Positions 60,958 to 64,000 of a DNA stretch of 64,000 bases are shown here, one piece after another; the first letter of the stretch is position 1, and the number at the start of each line of letters is the position of its first letter. The stretch is taken from assembly GCA_910584305.1 (NCBI GenBank), contig CAJTZW010000006.1:22457-86456 (forward strand), read 5' to 3'. Origin of the DNA: an uncultured Bacilli bacterium (lineage in GTDB: Bacteria; Bacillota_I; Bacilli_A; RF39; UBA660). Below the pieces are notes generated by a model. That model saw only the letters and a program-made list of their open reading frames with translations. It made no database searches and was not told the DNA's origin. The translations under genes were made by a program, and so were the position numbers.

Positions 60958-62940
60958 TTAGTCTAAATCTGTATACTCTGCAATGCATTTTAACCATTTA
61001 TTTTCTTTTGAATTTTTCTTTATTTTTTCTAGAAACTTTTCACTATCTTCTTTGGCTTTTAAAAGTATTTTAAAGTCTTTTTTTATATCGGATAATTTAA
61101 ATACCATATCTCCACTTTGTTTTTCTCCAAAAATATCCCCAGCTCCTCTAAGTCGAAAGTCTTCTTCGCTAATTTTAAATCCATCGTTTGTTTTGGTCAA
61201 GATTTCTAATCGTTCTGTTTCCCTATTCGATATTAAAATACAGTACGATTGTAGGTTACTTCTTCCTACTCTACCTCGAAGCTGGTGAAGGGCTGATAAT
61301 CCAAAACGAAAACTATCAAATATTACTATCATTGTAGCATTTTTTACATCTACACCAACTTCGATGACGGTTGTACTAATTAATATTTGAATCTCATTAT
61401 TTTGAAATTTAGCCATCACTTCTTCTTTTTCTTCATTTCTCATTTTTCCATGCAAAATACCTATTTTATATAATTTACCAAAGGCTTTGTTCATTTTTTC
61501 TTCTAATGAAGTTATATTTTCTAAATCACTTTTATCTGATTCCTCGATTAGAGGGGCTACTACATAAATTTGATGATGGCTTTTTAATTCTTGATACATG
61601 GCTTCTAATACAGATTTCATTTCTGTCTCATTTTTTAGATATGTCTTTATTTCTTTTCTATCCATTGGTGGAGTTTTAATACTTGTTACATCCATATCCC
61701 CATAAATGGTCAAGGCATATGTTCTTGGGATTGGTGTAGCACTCATATATAGAACGTCTGGTGCCAAACCTTTATTTCTTAAATTGCTTCTTTGATTTAC
61801 ACCAAATCGATGTTGTTCATCAGTAATAATCAATCCTACATTCTTATAGATTACATCTTCTGTAAATACAGCATGAGTTCCTATGATAAAGTGGATTTGA
61901 CCTTCTTCAATTCCTTTGTATATTTCTTTTTTTTCTTTTGTTTTAATCTTTCCTGTTAAAAGTGCTACTGTTACCCCAAATGGTTCTAATACTTTTTTAG
62001 CGTTCTCATAATGCTGTGTTGCAAGTATTTCGGTAGGAGCCATCATAACACTTTGGTATCCGCTTAAATGATTCATATATGTGGCTATAAATGCTACAAT
62101 TGTTTTTCCACTCCCAACATCTCCTTGAACAAGGCGATTCATTCTTTTGGTACTTTGTAAATCTATCTTAATTTCTTCTATACATTTTACCTGATCTTCT
62201 GTTAGTACAAATGGTAAACTTTGAATTAATTCATCAATTTTCTCTCCTTTAAAATTTTTTGCAATTCCTTTTTTTAATTGTTTGTTTTGCTTTAGATAAT
62301 TCATTTTCATCATAAACATAAACAATTCTTCATATTTCATTCTAGCAATTGCTGGTATGAGTTCCAGTTTATCGATTGGATCATGTATTATATGTATAGC
62401 TTTCTTTTTTTCTATCAAATTGTATTTTTGTTTATATTCTTCAGGTATAAAGTCCTCTATTTCAACAAATGGAAGAGCTAGTTTTATATAATGGTTGAGT
62501 TGTTTACTTGTAATACCACTTACTACGTGGTATACTGGTTCAATTGCTTCCTTTTCTAGCTTTTGCATACGAATATCTGAGGCTTGGATTTGGTTGTGCA
62601 TTTTATCATATTTTCCTATTATAGTTACCTCTGCCCCTATAGATAGTTTACTTTTTAAAAAGGCACGATTAAATATGGATACATTCATCAAGTGCCTGCC
62701 AATATTGAGTTTGAATGTCATTCTATTTTTTTTCCCAAAGAAGTATACATTTGGGATGCTTTCTATAATTCCATCAATTACGATTGGATCATCTTGGCGT
62801 AATTCATCGATTTTACTTTTAACTATATATTCAAAACGATATGGGTAGTATTCTATCAAATCTACTACACCGTTTATTTTTAATTTGTGTAAAAGCTCTT
62901 CTGTTTTTTTTCCAAGTCCTTTTATTTCATTTAGTTCCAT
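60958..62940 (-). CDS. recG: ATP-dependent DNA helicase RecG
   Basis: Protein of about 660 residues. N-terminal helix-hairpin and wedge OB domain (Y-P-Y-R-F-E-Y near 33; F-F-G-K-K-N-R-M-T-F). Helicase motifs: Walker A G-D-V-G-S-G-K-T, D-E-Q-H box, T-A-T-like S-A-T-P-I-P-R and Q-L-R-G-R-V-G-R-S. RecG remodels stalled forks and Holliday junctions. The start at 62940 is tentative: in-frame ATG/GTG codons at 62946 and 62949 are possible, and no strong RBS precedes any of them. Confidence 0.95.
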   Translation of the reverse strand: MELNEIKGLGKKTEELLHKLKINGVVDLIEYYPYRFEYIVKSKIDELRQDDPIVIDGIIESIPNVYFFGKKNRMTFKLNIGRHLMNVSIFNRAFLKSKLSIGAEVTIIGKYDKMHNQIQASDIRMQKLEKEAIEPVYHVVSGITSKQLNHYIKLALPFVEIEDFIPEEYKQKYNLIEKKKAIHIIHDPIDKLELIPAIARMKYEELFMFMMKMNYLKQNKQLKKGIAKNFKGEKIDELIQSLPFVLTEDQVKCIEEIKIDLQSTKRMNRLVQGDVGSGKTIVAFIATYMNHLSGYQSVMMAPTEILATQHYENAKKVLEPFGVTVALLTGKIKTKEKKEIYKGIEEGQIHFIIGTHAVFTEDVIYKNVGLIITDEQHRFGVNQRSNLRNKGLAPDVLYMSATPIPRTYALTIYGDMDVTSIKTPPMDRKEIKTYLKNETEMKSVLEAMYQELKSHHQIYVVAPLIEESDKSDLENITSLEEKMNKAFGKLYKIGILHGKMRNEEKEEVMAKFQNNEIQILISTTVIEVGVDVKNATMIVIFDSFRFGLSALHQLRGRVGRSNLQSYCILISNRETERLEILTKTNDGFKISEEDFRLRGAGDIFGEKQSGDMVFKLSDIKKDFKILLKAKEDSEKFLEKIKKNSKENKWLKCIAEYTDLD

Positions 62941-62957
62941 ATGCATCACTCATACTT

Positions 62958-62986
62958 ATTTTAACAAACAAACGTTTGTTAATCAA
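62958..62986 (-). promoter_or_regulatory. recG promoter with a palindromic spacer
   Basis: The minus strand reads TTGATT (62981-62986), 17 bases, TAAAAT (62958-62963). The spacer contains the perfect 14-bp palindrome AACAAACGTTTGTT (62967-62980), a likely repressor site. The short distance to recG implies an almost absent leader. Confidence 0.68.
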
Positions 62987-63015
62987 TTCATTATTCCATT
63001 TATTTACATTTTTTC

Positions 63016-63211
63016 AAAAAAAAAGCTTGACATTTTGAGCTTTTGAAGTTAGTATATAAAGCACCAGTTCGGATTAGGCGAGCTGGTGCTAGTATCACAC
63101 TAGCCAACCCCTTTTTATTCTTTTGTGAAACTGTTCTCAGGGGGAACAGTTTCTTTTTTGACCTTTTTCTTTTGTGATACTCGTTCTCAGCATAGAGGTA
63201 TCTCCCCCTAT
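63016..63211 (-). ncRNA. Structured RNA candidate of about 200 nt upstream of recG
   Basis: An extended -10 element TG-T-TATACT (63218-63226) starts a transcript with GATAC...GTATC (63176-63202), then GAAACTGTTC-CCCCTGA-GAACAGTTTC (63127-63153), CTAGT/ACTAG (63089-63103) and AGCACCAG/CTGGTGCT (63060-63090). It ends in AAAAGCT...AGCTTTT plus a T-run (63016-63044). The first two stems share downstream words (C-T-G-A-G-A-A-C and ACAAAAGAA), so they look duplicated. No coding frame fits. I know no matching family. Confidence 0.6.
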
Positions 63212-63305
63212 GATAGAAGTATAACATGTTTATTTTATATTTTATATCGATTTTTATGAAATATCTTTGATTGTACAAAACTTTACATTATATGTCTATT
63301 ACATT

Positions 63306-63334
63306 TTGACTTTGAAATATTCTTTTAGTATACT
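63306..63334 (+). promoter_or_regulatory. Promoter of the 194-residue gene
   Basis: TTGACT (63306-63311), 17 bases, TATACT (63329-63334), with AAGGAG following at 63341. Confidence 0.8.
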
Positions 63335-63354
63335 ATGCATAAGGAGATGAGTTT

Positions 63355-63939
63355 ATGTTAGATTATACTAATCCAAATTTTGATATAGTAAACATTCCTT
63401 CTTTTAATAATGTAGATGGATTGCCTGCTATATCCTCTTACCTTGATTTTGCGCTTGCGAATACAATCCGTAGGCGAATTCCAAATCCTGATCAGAATAT
63501 GGAGGAGAAATATGCGACTGAAATACTAACAGAATTCTTAAAGGGTGATTTTAAAGCTTTTTCTAGAATTTATAACATTCGTCAGAATATGGAAAAGATA
63601 ACTCCTGAAACCATCAAGAATCTTATGTTGCACTCATTGATAGAACTAGAAGCAGAAAATAAGGTATGCCTACAACAATTACAACCAACTGAATTTATCG
63701 ATCAATGTGCAGAGTATGTTACAAATGTAATTGCAAGAGGAAGGCTAGATGAACTCCAAGACTGGATTTCTGACAATATGGGTGCATTTATTCAAAATTA
63801 TGTACAAACACGCTACAAAGAAAGTCCTGAAAACAAGAAGTCGATGAACGAGATGGCAATTGAGTACCCAGATACGCAGAGGGCTTTACAACAATTAAAT
63901 CTGGAAATACATGAAAAGAAAATAAGGCACACTAGGTGA
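63355..63939 (+). CDS. Hypothetical protein, 194 residues
   Basis: No family was recognised. It is a soluble helical protein with an Arg-rich patch (N-T-I-R-R-R-I-P-N-P) and one acidic C-terminal half. It has its own consensus promoter, RBS AAGGAG and a downstream terminator, so it is a clean single-gene unit divergent from the RNA/recG region. Confidence 0.65.
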   Translation: MLDYTNPNFDIVNIPSFNNVDGLPAISSYLDFALANTIRRRIPNPDQNMEEKYATEILTEFLKGDFKAFSRIYNIRQNMEKITPETIKNLMLHSLIELEAENKVCLQQLQPTEFIDQCAEYVTNVIARGRLDELQDWISDNMGAFIQNYVQTRYKESPENKKSMNEMAIEYPDTQRALQQLNLEIHEKKIRHTR

Positions 63940-63962
63940 CTTATTTCAGACTGTTGACAAAG

Positions 63963-63994
63963 TGGTATGTTTAAAATGAATATACCATTTTTTT
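63963..63994 (+). terminator. Terminator after the 194-residue gene
   Basis: TGGTAT pairs with ATACCA (63963-63987), followed by seven T. Confidence 0.75.
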
Positions 63995-64000
63995 ATGATC

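Noticed and set aside
63127..63153. TCAGGGG in the hairpin upstream of recG as another attachment core
   Set aside because: It is a hairpin loop within a longer structured RNA, reads TCTCAGGGG rather than TTCAGGGG at a stem edge, and no element borders it.
63016..63211. Structured RNA as SRP RNA or 6S RNA
   Set aside because: The SRP GGAAG-type apical motif is absent and the ends do not pair as in 6S RNA.
63000..63278. 92-codon minus frame over the RNA candidate
   Set aside because: It runs through all four stem-loops and the terminator, has no RBS and has an unlikely composition.

Overview
The window is an AT-rich chromosome segment (roughly 70-75% A+T by eye) that uses the standard genetic code. 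Several features point to a Firmicutes/Bacilli-type gut bacterium near the Erysipelotrichia, RF39 or other Mycoplasmatota-like lineages: a serine T-box leader, a BceRS-BceAB module, a PolC-type polymerase relative, purine-rich Shine-Dalgarno sites and TTGACA/TATAAT promoters. No rRNA, tRNA or CRISPR array was found. The organism cannot be named from the sequence alone.

Layout. 1-9.1 kb: serS (cut by the window edge) and a nucleoside-kinase-like gene under a T-box, then small metabolic and house-cleaning genes (CYTH, SDR, DUF1848, an NrtR-type regulator, PncC, RBBP9 hydrolase, QueD-like, cupin, UDG-like, GNAT). 9.2-15.8 kb: a six-gene NAD salvage operon (pncA-pncB-Nudix-nadE-prs-nadD) behind one strong promoter flanked by four copies of an 11-bp inverted repeat, the likely NrtR operator. 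15.9-22.3 kb: methyltransferase, a small envelope operon divergent from a TetR gene, a ZIP transporter and a VanZ-RDD protein. 22.4-27 kb: BceAB and BceRS with a canonical BceR-type site. 27-32.4 kb: a graveyard (AbiE type IV toxin-antitoxin relic, DUF1016 relic, a chimeric deletion scar) plus intact methyltransferase-like, radical SAM and Gfo/Idh genes.

32.5-60.8 kb: two integrative elements in tandem, bounded by three same-orientation copies of TTCAGGGG. The first (about 6 kb) is decayed and carries a queuosine-salvage (DUF2419) gene, a SMUG2-type glycosylase, MazG, a serine hydrolase, a broken ATPase, an XRE repressor, a DUF3173 gene and an integrase remnant. The second (about 22 kb) looks intact: tyrosine integrase, DUF3173, prim-pol/D5 helicase, resolvase with a res-like site, and a long minus-strand operon that includes a set of replisome parts (DnaB-like ATPase, stand-alone DnaG zinc finger, OB-fold and C-terminal pieces of PolC without its catalytic centre), a lipoprotein, a PD-(D/E)XK-like nuclease divergent from an HTH gene, a truncated N6-methylase, an SprT-like protein, the PcfJ/PcfK pair (PcfK is the AcrIIA9 family) and a sirtuin.

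Both elements appear to have entered the 3' end of a roughly 100-nt small RNA gene (60.79-60.89 kb) that has a perfect promoter. The recombination core lies just before its terminator hairpin, so each integration brings a replacement terminator and displaces the old one. 60.9-64 kb: recG, whose promoter spacer is a palindrome, a second structured RNA (63.0-63.2 kb) and a hypothetical gene.

Most interesting for follow-up: the split, catalytically stripped PolC relative and its replisome-like neighbours, the small-RNA attachment site with terminator replacement, and the four-site NAD operon operator.
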